Assembly (NCBI RefSeq): GCF_900119155.1
Contig: NZ_FPIR01000005.1
Coordinates: forward strand, 1-64,000
DNA from: Ruminococcus sp. YE71
GTDB taxonomy: Bacteria > Bacillota > Clostridia > Oscillospirales > Ruminococcaceae
Reading direction: 5' to 3'
DNA: 64,000 nucleotides
The notes under the pieces are model-generated. The model did no database searches. It saw only the letters and a list, made by a program, of their open reading frames with translations, and had not been told where the DNA came from. The position numbers and the translations under genes were made by a program. Positions 40,653-49,425 of this stretch are shown in pieces (positions within the stretch are counted from its first letter, which is position 1; each line of letters opens with the position of its first letter).

Positions 40653-41735
40653 ATGAATAAGAAAATAGCAGTCATCAAGGGTGACGGCATCGGTCCCGAG
40701 ATCGTTACCGAAGCGATGAAGGTGCTCGATAAGGTAGCCGAGAAGTTCGGTCACAGCTTTGAGTACACTCAGGTGCTGATGGGCGGCGCTTCCATCGACG
40801 CGAACGGCGTTCCGCTGACCGACGAGACGGTCGAGATATGCAAGGCTTCCGACGCTGTCCTCATGGGAAGCATCGGCGGCGACACCAATACCTCGCCCTG
40901 GTACAAGTTGCCCGCTAACCTTCGCCCCGAAGCAGGACTGCTCGGAATAAGAAAAGCTCTCGGTCTGTTCGCGAACCTGCGCCCCTGCCTGCTCTATCCG
41001 CAGCTTTCGGGTGCGTGCCCTCTCAAGGAAGAGATCGCGGCTAAGGGCTTCGATATGCTCATCATGCGTGAGCTGACCGGAGGTCTTTACTTCGGCGCAC
41101 GCAAGACCGAGGAAGTTGACGGCGTTATGACCGCTGTGGACACCCTCAGCTACAACGAGAAGGAGATCCGCCGCATCGCCATCAAGGCTTTCGAGGTGGC
41201 TATGAAGCGCCGCAAGAAGGTCACAAGCGTTGACAAGGCGAACGTTCTCGATTCTTCGCGTCTGTGGAGAAAGGTCGTTAACGAGGTCGCAAATGACTAT
41301 CCCGAAGTTACCGTTGAGCATATGCTCGTTGACAACTCGGCTATGCAGCTGGTCAAGGATCCCGCACAGTTCGACGTTATGGTGACCGAGAATATGTTTG
41401 GCGACATCCTCTCCGACGAGGCTTCGATGATAACGGGTTCTATCGGTATGCTCCCCTCGGGCAGCATGAACGACACCAAGTTCGGTCTCTATGAGCCCAG
41501 CGGCGGTTCTGCTCCCGACATCGCGGGCAAGGACCTCGCAAACCCCATCGCAACCATCCTTTCGGCGGCAATGATGCTCCGCTACTCGTTCGACATGACC
41601 GCTGAGGCTGACGCTGTTGAGGCTGCCGTAGAGAAGGCTCTCAACGACGGCTACCGCACGGGCGACATCATGTCCGACGGCTGCAAGAGAGTCGGATGTG
41701 CCGAGATGGGTACAGTTATCGCAAACAATATCTGA
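40653..41735 (+). CDS. leuB: 3-isopropylmalate dehydrogenase
   Basis: The 360-residue NAD-dependent beta-decarboxylating dehydrogenase acts in leucine synthesis. [45 protein letters not shown] and the Asp-rich [23 protein letters not shown] site are all present. It lies 6 kb from leuCD and on the opposite strand, so the leucine genes are split. RBS GAAAGGAAC. A terminator follows. Confidence 0.93.
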   Translation: MNKKIAVIKGDGIGPEIVTEAMKVLDKVAEKFGHSFEYTQVLMGGASIDANGVPLTDETVEICKASDAVLMGSIGGDTNTSPWYKLPANLRPEAGLLGIRKALGLFANLRPCLLYPQLSGACPLKEEIAAKGFDMLIMRELTGGLYFGARKTEEVDGVMTAVDTLSYNEKEIRRIAIKAFEVAMKRRKKVTSVDKANVLDSSRLWRKVVNEVANDYPEVTVEHMLVDNSAMQLVKDPAQFDVMVTENMFGDILSDEASMITGSIGMLPSGSMNDTKFGLYEPSGGSAPDIAGKDLANPIATILSAAMMLRYSFDMTAEADAVEAAVEKALNDGYRTGDIMSDGCKRVGCAEMGTVIANNI

Positions 41736-41743
41736 ACACATGA

Positions 41744-41765
41744 GGGGCTTTTTACAGCCCCTTTT
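41744..41765 (+). terminator. Terminator of leuB
   Basis: GGGGCT pairs with AGCCCC, followed by TTTT. It is short but well formed, and may leak into the next gene 20 bases on. Confidence 0.7.
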
Positions 41766-41784
41766 GGCTTGAACGGAGGACAAT

Positions 41785-42639
41785 ATGAGCATCCTGCCAA
41801 TCGCAAGCGGACCTGCTGCCATCATGACGGACAGCGGAAGGCTGAAACTTGAATTCTGCACTTACGAGGTGTTTTCGGCGAAGCTGCCCGCAGCTTTCGA
41901 TGGAGTGAGGGTGCTGCACCTGTCAGACCTTCACGCGAAGAAATTCGGCAGGAGGAACATGGGGCTTGCTGCTGCCTGCGCGTCGCTCAGACCCGATATC
42001 ATCTGCTTTACGGGGGATTCGTTCAGCAGGAACGAGGAGTTTTCGGCGGTCATGGACAAGCTGGATTTTATGGGTTCGCTGGCGGAGACTGCACCGACTT
42101 TTTACGTTCGGGGCAATCACGAAAACGACCGTCCCGAAATTGCAGAGCCCTTTGAAACGGAGCTGAGAAAGCTCGGCATCCATGTGCTGAGAAATCAGCA
42201 GGAAGATTTTTTCCGCGGCGGGAGCGCGATAAAAGTAATGGGTCTCGAACTGCCCCGTGAGTGCTACCGACTGCCGAACGGGAGCTACTTCGGTCTGAAA
42301 AAAGTCACGCCGCCGCTGTTAAACGAGCTTGCGGGAAGAGCGGACAGAAGCGTTTTCAACCTGCTGCTTGCGCACACTCCCCTGCCGTTTCACGCTTACG
42401 CGGCGTGGGGCGCAGACCTGACCCTGTCGGGACACGTTCACGGCGGCATCTCGCGCATCGGGGAAGTGGGGATATTCTCCCCCGAGCGCAAATTCTTCCC
42501 GAAGTACACCAAACACCTCTACCGCATCAGGACGCCGCAGGGGTTCAGCAGCATGGAGGTAAGCGCAGGGCTCGGGAAATTCAGGATAAACAATCCTCCG
42601 ACACTATCAATATGCATTTTAAGGAGAACGGAAAAATGA
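41785..42639 (+). CDS. Calcineurin-like metallophosphoesterase
   Basis: The 284-residue phosphoesterase has the five metal blocks in order: LHLSDLHAKKFG, CFTGDSF, VRGNHE, LLAHTP and LSGHVHGG. It resembles YkuE/YaeI-type membrane-lipid or cell-surface phosphohydrolases, but it has no clear N-terminal membrane segment. The substrate is unknown. RBS CGGAGGA. Its stop overlaps the next gene's start (ATGA). Confidence 0.88.
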   Translation: MSILPIASGPAAIMTDSGRLKLEFCTYEVFSAKLPAAFDGVRVLHLSDLHAKKFGRRNMGLAAACASLRPDIICFTGDSFSRNEEFSAVMDKLDFMGSLAETAPTFYVRGNHENDRPEIAEPFETELRKLGIHVLRNQQEDFFRGGSAIKVMGLELPRECYRLPNGSYFGLKKVTPPLLNELAGRADRSVFNLLLAHTPLPFHAYAAWGADLTLSGHVHGGISRIGEVGIFSPERKFFPKYTKHLYRIRTPQGFSSMEVSAGLGKFRINNPPTLSICILRRTEK

Positions 42640-43934
42640 CTGAAAACGACAGACAGCTCAAAGAGAAGCTGGAAAAATATTTTAACGAACATATGGACGA
42701 GATACTCGCCGACCTCAATGACATATGCTCGATAAACTCGGCTTTCGGTGAGCCGAGCGAGGGCAAGCCTTTCGGCGAGGGTTCGGCGAAGGCGCTGGCA
42801 TGGGGCGCCGAAAAAGGCAAGGCTCTCGGGCTCGAAGTGAAGAATTTCGACAATTACGCTATCTCGATGTCGAGCGGCGCTGACCCCGTGCTGGGCATAC
42901 TCAGCCACCTCGACACCGTGCCTGCCACCGACGAGGGCTGGTCGCATCCGCCTTTCGCGGCAACTGTTGACGGCGACACCATCTTCGGACGCGGAACTAT
43001 CGACGACAAAGGGCCGTCTGTGGCGGTGCTGTGGGCAGTCAGGGCTTTGCAGGAGCTGAATGTGCCGATGACAAAAAATTACCGCATCATCTTCGGTGGA
43101 AACGAGGAGCAGGGCTGCGAGGACATCGCTTACTACGAGAAGCTCGAAGCATTTCCGCCGATGGTCTTCACCCCCGATGGTTCTTTCCCCGTGCTCAACT
43201 GCGAAAAGGGCATGATGCACATGACTTTTGAGGCGCCTTTTGACAGCGATGACGTCACATCCCTTGTGAGCAACAAGACCATCAACGCCATCCCCGACAA
43301 GTGCGCGGTGAAGATCGGCGGCGAGGAAAAGCTCTACACGGGCAAACCTGCACACGCTTCCCGTCCGGAGAACGGTGACAACGCTGTGACAAAGTTCCTT
43401 GCGGATTACAAGGGCGGCAGCAGTCTGCTGAACGCGCTCGCGAAGATGTTCCCTCACGGAGAGTATGACGGTGCAACCGTCGGTCTCGGATTCGAGGACA
43501 GTATTTCGGGAAAAATGACCTGTGCGCTGACCTGCCTGAACCTTGAGGGCGAAAAGCTCACCTGCGGCATCGACATCCGCTTCCCTATCGACCGCACGCT
43601 TGCGGAGATCCGCGGAATTATCGTTCTCGCACTTGAAAACGCGGGCTTTTCGCTCGACAGCTTCACTGGCGGCGAGCCGCACTATGTGCCTGCTGACAGT
43701 CCGTTTGTTCGGACACTTCTTGAGGTTTACGAGGATGTCAAGGGCGAAAAGGGCGAGCCTGTTGCAGAGGGCGGCGTGACTTACGTCCACAACACCCCCG
43801 GCGGCGTTGCTTTCGGTGCGGAGTTCCCCTGGGAGAACAACAATATGCACGGCATAGATGAGCACATAACCCTTGAAACGTTCAGATACAATCTGAATAT
43901 GTACGCCAACGCTATTGCGCGTATCTGCCGATAA
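42636..43934 (+). CDS. M20-family (Sapep/PepV-like) metallodipeptidase
   Basis: The 432-residue zinc/manganese dipeptidase has metal ligands in LSHLDTVPA, GRGTIDDKGPS and GGNEEQGCEDI, with the catalytic Glu pair in NEEQG and the last His in the C-terminal NNMHGIDEH. The lid-domain segment is present. Length and order match Sapep/PepV, which cleave dipeptides with broad specificity. I start at ATG 42636 (RBS AAGGAG). The larger open frame upstream is a shadow of the phosphoesterase gene. Confidence 0.9.
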   Translation: MTENDRQLKEKLEKYFNEHMDEILADLNDICSINSAFGEPSEGKPFGEGSAKALAWGAEKGKALGLEVKNFDNYAISMSSGADPVLGILSHLDTVPATDEGWSHPPFAATVDGDTIFGRGTIDDKGPSVAVLWAVRALQELNVPMTKNYRIIFGGNEEQGCEDIAYYEKLEAFPPMVFTPDGSFPVLNCEKGMMHMTFEAPFDSDDVTSLVSNKTINAIPDKCAVKIGGEEKLYTGKPAHASRPENGDNAVTKFLADYKGGSSLLNALAKMFPHGEYDGATVGLGFEDSISGKMTCALTCLNLEGEKLTCGIDIRFPIDRTLAEIRGIIVLALENAGFSLDSFTGGEPHYVPADSPFVRTLLEVYEDVKGEKGEPVAEGGVTYVHNTPGGVAFGAEFPWENNNMHGIDEHITLETFRYNLNMYANAIARICR

Positions 43935-43938
43935 CGCC

Positions 43939-44427
43939 ATGTTCAGATTTTGCAAGCTGTTCGGACATCATTACCTCGGGTTCTGACTTTTCGGGCTGGT
44001 TCTCTTCGCGGTATAGGAAATACCCTACATGATAATGCCGCTAATAAAGCTCGACCCGAACCCGATAATGAATATGCAGGAGTCCTCACAGGCGCTCGGC
44101 ATCGCCGAAAAGATACTCGGCTCGGCGTGCATCGCGCTTATGACATTCATAGTCAGCGACAGGACAGAGCTGTTCTTACCCCATGATTTCAAGTGTTAGA
44201 TTTTCTTTGGGCTTTCTGCTGCGGTACTTCTGCTCAACTTCGTCGGATGGGGGATATACTACTCGGGAAACAGGAGCGTTTTCGTCATGATGTTTTTCAT
44301 CGTGCTTATGCCGCCGCTGTTCTACGTATTTATCGGGCTGTGGCGCGAAAATCTTCCGCTTACTCTGACGGGAGCGGTCTTTACTGCCGTTCACTTCACC
44401 CACGTTTACGGGAATCTACACAAATGA
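43939..44427 (+). pseudogene. Small polytopic membrane protein gene with three in-frame stops
   Basis: One continuous frame of 163 codons runs from ATG 43939 to TGA 44425-44427, interrupted by TGA (43984), TAG (44014) and TAG (44197) but by no frameshift. Between stops the sequence is clearly coding-like: MIMPLIKLDPNPIMNMQESSQ, a membrane helix ILGSACIALMTFIV, SAAVLLLNFVGWGIYY, VMMFFIVLMPPLFYVFIGLW and TGAVFTAVHFTHVYGN. I do not recognise the family. Decay by point mutation is the simplest explanation. A terminator follows. Confidence 0.75.
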
Positions 44428-44442
44428 ATATCGTACAATAGC

Positions 44443-44478
44443 AAAATCAGCTGTACATTTTACTGTACAGCTGATTTT
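44443..44478. terminator. Bidirectional terminator
   Basis: AAAATCAGCTGTACA pairs perfectly with TGTACAGCTGATTTT around TTTTAC. It serves cysK from the right. Confidence 0.9.
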
Positions 44479-44510
44479 TTATGGATATATCACTTTCGGT
44501 AGTTCAAAGT

Positions 44511-45443
44511 TCAGTTAGCGAAAAGAGGAGTGGAGTAGTAGCGGTCGCCGCTGTCGGGGAGAAGAGCCACAATGGTCTTGCCCTTGTTCTCGGGACGCTT
44601 TGCAAGCACGAGTGCAGCATGGAGAGCAGCACCCGAGGAGATACCTACGAGCACACCCTCACGCTTAGCAATGAGCTTTGCAGCCTCGAAAGCATCGTCG
44701 CCTTCAACAGCGATGACCTCATCGTAAACCTTGGTGTTGAGCGTATCGGGAACGAATCCTGCGCCGATACCCTGGATCTTGTGGCCGCCCGCTCTGCCCT
44801 CGCTGAGTACAGGAGAATCGGAAGGCTCTACAGCTACGACTTTGACATCGGGCTTCTGAGCCTTGAGGAACTCGCCGGTACCTGTGATGGTTCCGCCTGT
44901 GCCGACGCCTGCAACGAAGATGTCAACAGCGCCGTCGGTATCGTTCCAGATCTCGGGACCTGTGGTCTCACGGTGAGCCTTGGGGTTAGCGGGGTTCTCG
45001 AACTGTGCGGGGATGAAGCCGCCCTTGATCTCCTTAGCCAACTCCTCAGCCTTTGCGATAGCGCCCTTCATGCCCTTGGAGCCCTCGGTCAGAACGATCT
45101 CTGCACCGTAAGCCTTCAGGATGTTGCGGCGCTCAACGCTCATCGTCTCGGGCATGGTGAGGATAACTCTGTAGCCCTTGGAAGCTGCGAGAGAAGCAAG
45201 TCCGATACCTGTGTTGCCCGAAGTCGGCTCGATGATAACGCTGTCGGGAGTGAGCTTGCCTGCCTTCTCGGCATCCTCGATCATCGACTTAGCGATCCTG
45301 TCCTTAACGCTTCCTGCGGGATTGAAGTACTCGAGCTTGAGAAGTATCTTTGCCTCAAGACCCTCGCTCTTTTCGATATTAACAGCCTCAACAAGTGGTG
45401 TGTTGCCGATAAGCTCGGCTGCGCCCTTATAAACCTTTGACAT
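44511..45443 (-). CDS. cysK: Cysteine synthase A (O-acetylserine sulfhydrylase)
   Basis: The 310-residue fold-II PLP enzyme makes cysteine from O-acetylserine and sulfide. The PLP lysine is in [11 protein letters not shown], with [26 protein letters not shown] and [12 protein letters not shown] also present. RBS CAAGGAGG. It is monocistronic with a perfect-spacing promoter. Together with metY this gives the cell sulfide-based routes to both Cys and homocysteine. Confidence 0.95.
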   Translation of the reverse strand: MSKVYKGAAELIGNTPLVEAVNIEKSEGLEAKILLKLEYFNPAGSVKDRIAKSMIEDAEKAGKLTPDSVIIEPTSGNTGIGLASLAASKGYRVILTMPETMSVERRNILKAYGAEIVLTEGSKGMKGAIAKAEELAKEIKGGFIPAQFENPANPKAHRETTGPEIWNDTDGAVDIFVAGVGTGGTITGTGEFLKAQKPDVKVVAVEPSDSPVLSEGRAGGHKIQGIGAGFVPDTLNTKVYDEVIAVEGDDAFEAAKLIAKREGVLVGISSGAALHAALVLAKRPENKGKTIVALLPDSGDRYYSTPLFAN

Positions 45444-45495
45444 AATGTATTCCTCCTTGAAATTGATTAGGTTATAATTCCTATCTGCTTACTAT

Positions 45496-45524
45496 ATTAT
45501 ACGCTTATTCCAACGATATGTCAA
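45496..45524 (-). promoter_or_regulatory. Promoter of cysK
   Basis: Minus strand TTGACA (45524-45519), 17 bases, TATAAT (45501-45496), full consensus. TAGG-N8-CCTA, a possible operator, lies just downstream near 45468-45483. Confidence 0.85.
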
Positions 45525-45637
45525 TAGGGTCTGAGCTTTTTTGTAGGTTTTCACAAATCTAAGCGTTCATTTTGGAAGTTTTATTCCTACTTTTCACATA
45601 GGAGTTAGATGATTCAACGTTTTTTTGACGAAAATAC

Positions 45638-45666
45638 TTGCAATATAGCGCATTATGTGTTATAAT
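45638..45666 (+). promoter_or_regulatory. Promoter of ExbB/ExbD-like operon
   Basis: TTGCAA (45638-45643), 17 bases, TATAAT (45661-45666), about 20 bases before the first start codon. Confidence 0.85.
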
Positions 45667-45687
45667 TGTCGTTGGAGGCAGATAAAT

Positions 45688-46200
45688 ATGTGGAAAGAGA
45701 GAATTCAAGAAAATCTTGTCGGAGACAGCTATATTTTCCTGTTTGTTTTCCTGAATGCCGCGATACTTGCTGTGATTTATTACTGCTGCGTTGCCGAAAA
45801 AAAGGAGAAGCGCAGAAGCAAGACCGATAAGGAGACCTTTGAACTGTCACAGAATATCGGCTGGGCAAGGAGCATGAGAAAATGCCTGAACATTTCCTAC
45901 TCGCTTTATTCGGGCATCACATCGGTGTTCCCGCTGCTCGGAATGTTCGGCACAGTCAAGAGCCTTCTCGACCTGCCCTCGCTGACTTCGGGAGATATTA
46001 CTGCTGTTCAGGGCAGTTTCTTCACGGCGCTCACCTCGACCGCCTGGGGAATTATCTGGGCAGTGGTCTTCAAGATCTTCGGTTCGGCGATCGCTCCGGG
46101 TATCGAGGACAGACGCTCCGAGCTCGACAAGGAGATACAAGGCGGTCTTGCCGCAAAGCAGACCGAGACGCAGGAGTCTGAGGCCGAAAATGAAAATTAA
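45688..46200 (+). CDS. MotA/TolQ/ExbB-like proton-channel protein
   Basis: The 170-residue protein has three membrane segments: one near residues 12-33, then the paired helices SLYSGITSVFPLLGMFGTVKSL and SFFTALTSTAWGIIWAVVFKIF that match the MotA/TolQ/ExbB fold. In that family these helices form a five-subunit, ion-driven ring around two ExbD/MotB-type stalks. It is shorter than ExbB (about 240) because the cytoplasmic parts are reduced. ATG 45688 with RBS TGGAGGC. Its 3' end overlaps the ExbD-like gene by 11 bases. Confidence 0.82.
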   Translation: MWKERIQENLVGDSYIFLFVFLNAAILAVIYYCCVAEKKEKRRSKTDKETFELSQNIGWARSMRKCLNISYSLYSGITSVFPLLGMFGTVKSLLDLPSLTSGDITAVQGSFFTALTSTAWGIIWAVVFKIFGSAIAPGIEDRRSELDKEIQGGLAAKQTETQESEAENEN

Positions 46201-46756
46201 AGAGATACACCTCGATTTCACTCCCCTGCTTGATGTGACGCTGATAATACTTTTCTACTTCATTCTGTTCAGCAACATCGGCAGCCACAACGTCGCCGAG
46301 GCGGAGAAGATGCGTTCGGACGCAGAGGCTCTGAAACAGCAGGCTGACGACAGGATGGCGGCTCTTGAAGCGGCTGACAGCGACAAGGCAGCCCTTGCAA
46401 AGGCTCTGGAGGAATTCGGCAGCGGCAGCAACCTTAGCTTCATCTACACCCGCACAGAAAGCGGCTGGGAGCTGAGCGTAAAGCGCGGCGACGAAACATT
46501 ATCGACTTTTGACCAGAACAGCGACGTCACAAACGGGATGCTCACCCTTCTTGAGGACGAAGGCTACGGCGACGACAGCTGCCTGCTCATCAATTTTGCA
46601 TACGATTCAAGTGAATATCTTATCTCGGCGCGAAACAGCATCAGCCCGATGTTCGACGCCGTGACAGAAAAATACAGCGGAAGGGTCTTTATATCCTCCG
46701 CAAACACTCACAGGGAGGAAAACAAAAATGAAGATCAGATTCAGGAAAAACCTTGA
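46190..46756 (+). CDS. ExbD/TolR/MotB-like single-pass stator protein
   Basis: The 188-residue protein has an N-terminal anchor, IHLDFTPLLDVTLIILFYFIL (residues about 5-25). This carries the Asp in the helix start typical of ExbD/TolR ion-translocating subunits (LxPLxDVxxxLLxFF-like). A coiled-coil stretch (EAEKMRSDAEALKQQADDRMAAL) and an outside domain follow. It starts inside the end of the ExbB-like gene. There is no OmpA peptidoglycan-binding domain, unlike MotB. Confidence 0.8.
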   Translation: MKIKEIHLDFTPLLDVTLIILFYFILFSNIGSHNVAEAEKMRSDAEALKQQADDRMAALEAADSDKAALAKALEEFGSGSNLSFIYTRTESGWELSVKRGDETLSTFDQNSDVTNGMLTLLEDEGYGDDSCLLINFAYDSSEYLISARNSISPMFDAVTEKYSGRVFISSANTHREENKNEDQIQEKP

Positions 46757-47183
46757 AGGCGCGTCCGTCGTCGGAGTACTTATCCTTCTGCTGCTGATAG
46801 CCGCGGCGGTCGTCGTTATCTGGCTTGCACTGCACGGAGGTTTCGGACTCGGCAAGGGCAGCGGAAAGGCTGAGGGCGAGGGCAAGGCGACCGAGAGCGT
46901 TTCGGTCACCGACAGCACCGAGTCCGCCGACAAGAACAACGCCGAACCTGCTACCGCCGAATTCACCGAGCTTTCGGTCGTCATCAGCGGTGACAAGTAT
47001 CTGATGGACGGCAGCGAGTACGACCTCGAAGGGGTCATCGCAAAAATCAAGAGCTACGAGAACCCGAATGTTGCCATCAGTGAGGAAAACGGACTTGCCG
47101 AAAACCTCGACCAGCTTATCGAAAGACTCCGCACCGAGGGGATAAGCTACACCGATAACACTGCCGCACAGTCAGAGGAATAA
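46728..47183 (+). CDS. Single-pass envelope protein, third gene of ExbB/ExbD-like operon
   Basis: The 151-residue protein has a short cytoplasmic head, one membrane helix (VVGVLILLLLIAAAVVVIWLAL), a Thr/Glu-rich spacer and a C-terminal domain of about 70 residues (LSVVISGDKYLMDGSEYDLEGVIAKIKS). That domain has the beta-alpha-beta look of the ExbD/TolR outside domain and is shared with the next gene. It overlaps the previous gene by 29 bases. I know no named family. A role as partner of the ion channel is inferred from position. Confidence 0.7.
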   Translation: MKIRFRKNLEGASVVGVLILLLLIAAAVVVIWLALHGGFGLGKGSGKAEGEGKATESVSVTDSTESADKNNAEPATAEFTELSVVISGDKYLMDGSEYDLEGVIAKIKSYENPNVAISEENGLAENLDQLIERLRTEGISYTDNTAAQSEE

Positions 47184-47191
47184 GCATACAT

Positions 47192-47219
47192 ATCCCGGGA
47201 CACAACCCGGGATTTTTTT
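47192..47219 (+). terminator. Terminator inside ExbB/ExbD-like cluster
   Basis: ATCCCGGG pairs with CCCGGGAT, followed by TTTTTT. It separates the first three genes from the fourth, which has its own promoter. Confidence 0.85.
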
Positions 47220-47249
47220 GTGGAAAAGGTGAAACAGCTGTAAAAAGCC

Positions 47250-47278
47250 TTGATTTTCGGCATGATATGGTATATAAT
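47250..47278 (+). promoter_or_regulatory. Promoter of the fourth cluster gene
   Basis: TTGATT (47250-47255), 17 bases, TATAAT (47273-47278). Confidence 0.8.
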
Positions 47279-47308
47279 AGGAAGGTAAGATCATTTCGGA
47301 GGTACAGT

Positions 47309-47812
47309 ATGAAAAAGAATCTCAGAGGCAGTTCAAATCTCGGACTGGTACTCATTATTCTCGCGATAATCACCCTCGCGGGTGCGGCCATCATGTATTT
47401 TGTGGGCGGCGGACGTGAAAAGGCATCGGACATAATCAGCGAAAAATCATCGGGAAACTACACGGCTCCGACTCCCAGCGGCGGAAAGTTCGTTGCGGCA
47501 GGCGACCTGCCCGACTCCTATGAGGCTGATCCTACCGCTGTTGAAGTCACCGTCAAAGGTCAGACCCTCGTTTACGAACTCACCGAGTACGATCTCAGCG
47601 GTCTGATGGCAGAGCTTGCAAAGATCAGCAAGCCCGAAGTCACCATCGTTGAAGAGGATGCAGACGCGGCGTTTCTTTCGAGCGTCAAGACCGCGATGCG
47701 CTCGGCAGGCATGACCATAGTCGAAGGCGGCAGCACGTCCGAGGAGACCGCTTCGGAAGATGCCGAGGTCTCGGCGAAAGATTCGGCGGAGGACAAAGAA
47801 AAAGCCGTATGA
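47309..47812 (+). CDS. Single-pass envelope protein paralogous to the preceding gene
   Basis: The 167-residue protein has an N-terminal membrane helix (LGLVLIILAIITLAGAAIMYFV), a spacer and an outside domain (VEVTVKGQTLVYELTEYDLSGLMAELAKISKPEVTIVEEDADAAF). It matches the previous protein's domain in layout (strand, Gly turn, YDL helix, P-x-V strand), then ends in an acidic tail. The duplication suggests two alternative or hetero-oligomeric partners for the channel. RBS CGGAGGT. Function unknown. Confidence 0.7.
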   Translation: MKKNLRGSSNLGLVLIILAIITLAGAAIMYFVGGGREKASDIISEKSSGNYTAPTPSGGKFVAAGDLPDSYEADPTAVEVTVKGQTLVYELTEYDLSGLMAELAKISKPEVTIVEEDADAAFLSSVKTAMRSAGMTIVEGGSTSEETASEDAEVSAKDSAEDKEKAV

Positions 47813-47832
47813 CCGATAAGTAAATAAGCACG

Positions 47833-47867
47833 AAAAAGCTGTGCAGCAGTGAGCCGCACAGCTTTTT
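47833..47867. terminator. Bidirectional terminator
   Basis: AAAAAGCTGTGC pairs perfectly with GCACAGCTTTTT around an 11-base loop. It is shared by convergent genes. Confidence 0.9.
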
Positions 47868-47869
47868 TG

Positions 47870-49402
47870 TTATTTCAGCTTTATGTACGCCGCGGATTCG
47901 GGCGGCATGATGATGCTTCCGCGCATGATGTCGGGTTCGCCTTTGCCTGTCGAATAGATGGTCTCTCCCGTGATGTCGATGGGCAGACTGTACTTGGTCT
48001 GCGACGGGTTGATTATCACGAGGATGATCTCGGAAGGGTCGGTGCGCCGATAGATCAGCGGGTAGCCCGACGACACAAAGATGATCTTCGCATCGTTTCG
48101 CAGTGCGGAATGTTCATGTCTCAGCGCGATGAGCCGCTTGACCTCACGCATCAGCGAACCTTTCCGCAGGAGCTGTCCTTCAACGGTCGGACGGTCTGCC
48201 GACGGGTCGAGTGGGAGATAGAGGTCGTATTCCTCGGCTTCCGAGAAGCCCGCGTTCGGCGAATCGTCCCACTGCATCGGTGTGCGTGAGCCCGTTCTGC
48301 CGTAGCCGCCCTCCTTCGAGTTAAGACCCTCCACATAGTTCATGCCGATCTCGTCGCCGTAATAGATGAACGGAGCGCCCGGCATCGACAGCAGGAACGC
48401 GAACGCCAGTTTCATCTCATCTTCGTCGAGCCTGCGTGCAAGCCTGTCCATATCGTGGTTTCCCGAGGGGATGCAGATAAGACCCCTGCCGCCAGTTTTC
48501 TTGTAGTTTTTCAGATAGGTGCGCACGAACAGGTCGGCGCTGCCCTTTCCTCTCCGCGAGAAATACGGTTCAACGCAGCGGAACAGGTCGTTGTAATGCG
48601 ATGGTCCGAAGTGCAGAAGAAAATCCATGTGGAAACCGCCCATCAGCGACTTGTCAGGCTCGCCCCATTCGGAGATGAGCGCCGCTTCGGGGAATTCCTC
48701 GTCAAGAAACGCGCGGAAATCCTGCCACAGCGCGATGTTCGCAGAACCGTCTGGGTCGTTTTTCACTAGAGTCCCTGCCATGTCAACGCGGAAACCGTCG
48801 CAGCCTTTCGACAGCCAGAACCGCATAACGTTCTTGATGGCTTCCCTGGTCGCCATCGGACCGGGTGCGTCGGGCGGCTGCTGCCATTTCTCGGTCTGTT
48901 TTGCGAAACCATAGTTCAGCGCAGGCTGGTGTGAGAAGAAGTTCACCGCACAGCTGCCGTCCCTGTCGCAGAAGCCGCGTATGCAGCCCATGCCCTCAGG
49001 GGAAGTCCACACGCTGTCCGTCCAGATATAGCGGTCGGAGTACTCATTCTCCTCGGGCTGACAGGAACGGACGAACCACTTGTGTTCGATGGAAGTGTGC
49101 CCAGGGACAAGGTCGAGCAGAACGTGCATATCCAGCTCGTGAGCCTTGTGGAACAGGGTCTCAAGGTCTGCATTGGTACCGTACCTCTGGGCGCAGCGTT
49201 TGTAGCAGGAAACGTCGTAGCCAGCGTCCATGAACGGCGATTCAAAGCAGGGATTCAGCCATATCGCGTTGCAGCCGAGGGACGCGATATGCCCGAGCTT
49301 CGCGATGATGCCCTGTATGTCGCCGATACCGTCGCCGTTAGAATCGCAGAACGACTGGGGATATATCTCGTAGAAAACCGCGTTCTTTAACCATTCGGGC
49401 AT
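47870..49402 (-). CDS. GH13 alpha-glucosidase/amylase-family enzyme
   Basis: The 510-residue cytoplasmic (no signal peptide) GH13 enzyme has the TIM-barrel motifs in order: YEIYPQSFCDSNGDGIGD, DLVPGHTS, GFRVDMAG (nucleophile Asp), LISEWGEP (acid/base Glu) and PSGNHDMDR (transition-state Asp). The QSF-GDGIGDI-GI opening is typical of the oligo-1,6-glucosidase/sucrose-glucosyl group, so it probably cleaves short alpha-glucosides. ATG 49402 with RBS GGGAGGT, 23 bases after the glycosyltransferase gene. Confidence 0.9.
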   Translation of the reverse strand: MPEWLKNAVFYEIYPQSFCDSNGDGIGDIQGIIAKLGHIASLGCNAIWLNPCFESPFMDAGYDVSCYKRCAQRYGTNADLETLFHKAHELDMHVLLDLVPGHTSIEHKWFVRSCQPEENEYSDRYIWTDSVWTSPEGMGCIRGFCDRDGSCAVNFFSHQPALNYGFAKQTEKWQQPPDAPGPMATREAIKNVMRFWLSKGCDGFRVDMAGTLVKNDPDGSANIALWQDFRAFLDEEFPEAALISEWGEPDKSLMGGFHMDFLLHFGPSHYNDLFRCVEPYFSRRGKGSADLFVRTYLKNYKKTGGRGLICIPSGNHDMDRLARRLDEDEMKLAFAFLLSMPGAPFIYYGDEIGMNYVEGLNSKEGGYGRTGSRTPMQWDDSPNAGFSEAEEYDLYLPLDPSADRPTVEGQLLRKGSLMREVKRLIALRHEHSALRNDAKIIFVSSGYPLIYRRTDPSEIILVIINPSQTKYSLPIDITGETIYSTGKGEPDIMRGSIIMPPESAAYIKLK

Positions 49403-49425
49403 AAGCTGTACCTCCCTTGCCGCAC

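Noticed and set aside
42519-43955. 478-codon open frame antisense to the M20 dipeptidase gene
   Set aside because: Shadow of a strongly biased coding sequence, with Arg/His/Val-rich text and no recognisable domain.
44511-45443. Idea that the antisense 319-codon frame over cysK is a gene
   Set aside because: Mirror-image shadow of a certain cysK. It lacks an RBS, and its predicted text is Ser/Leu/Val-rich without domains.
45471-45589. Two TAGGAAT-containing sites near the cysK promoter as CymR/Rrf2 operators
   Set aside because: The two sites (45471-45483 and 45578-45589) match each other only over 7-8 bases and do not fit a known consensus well enough.
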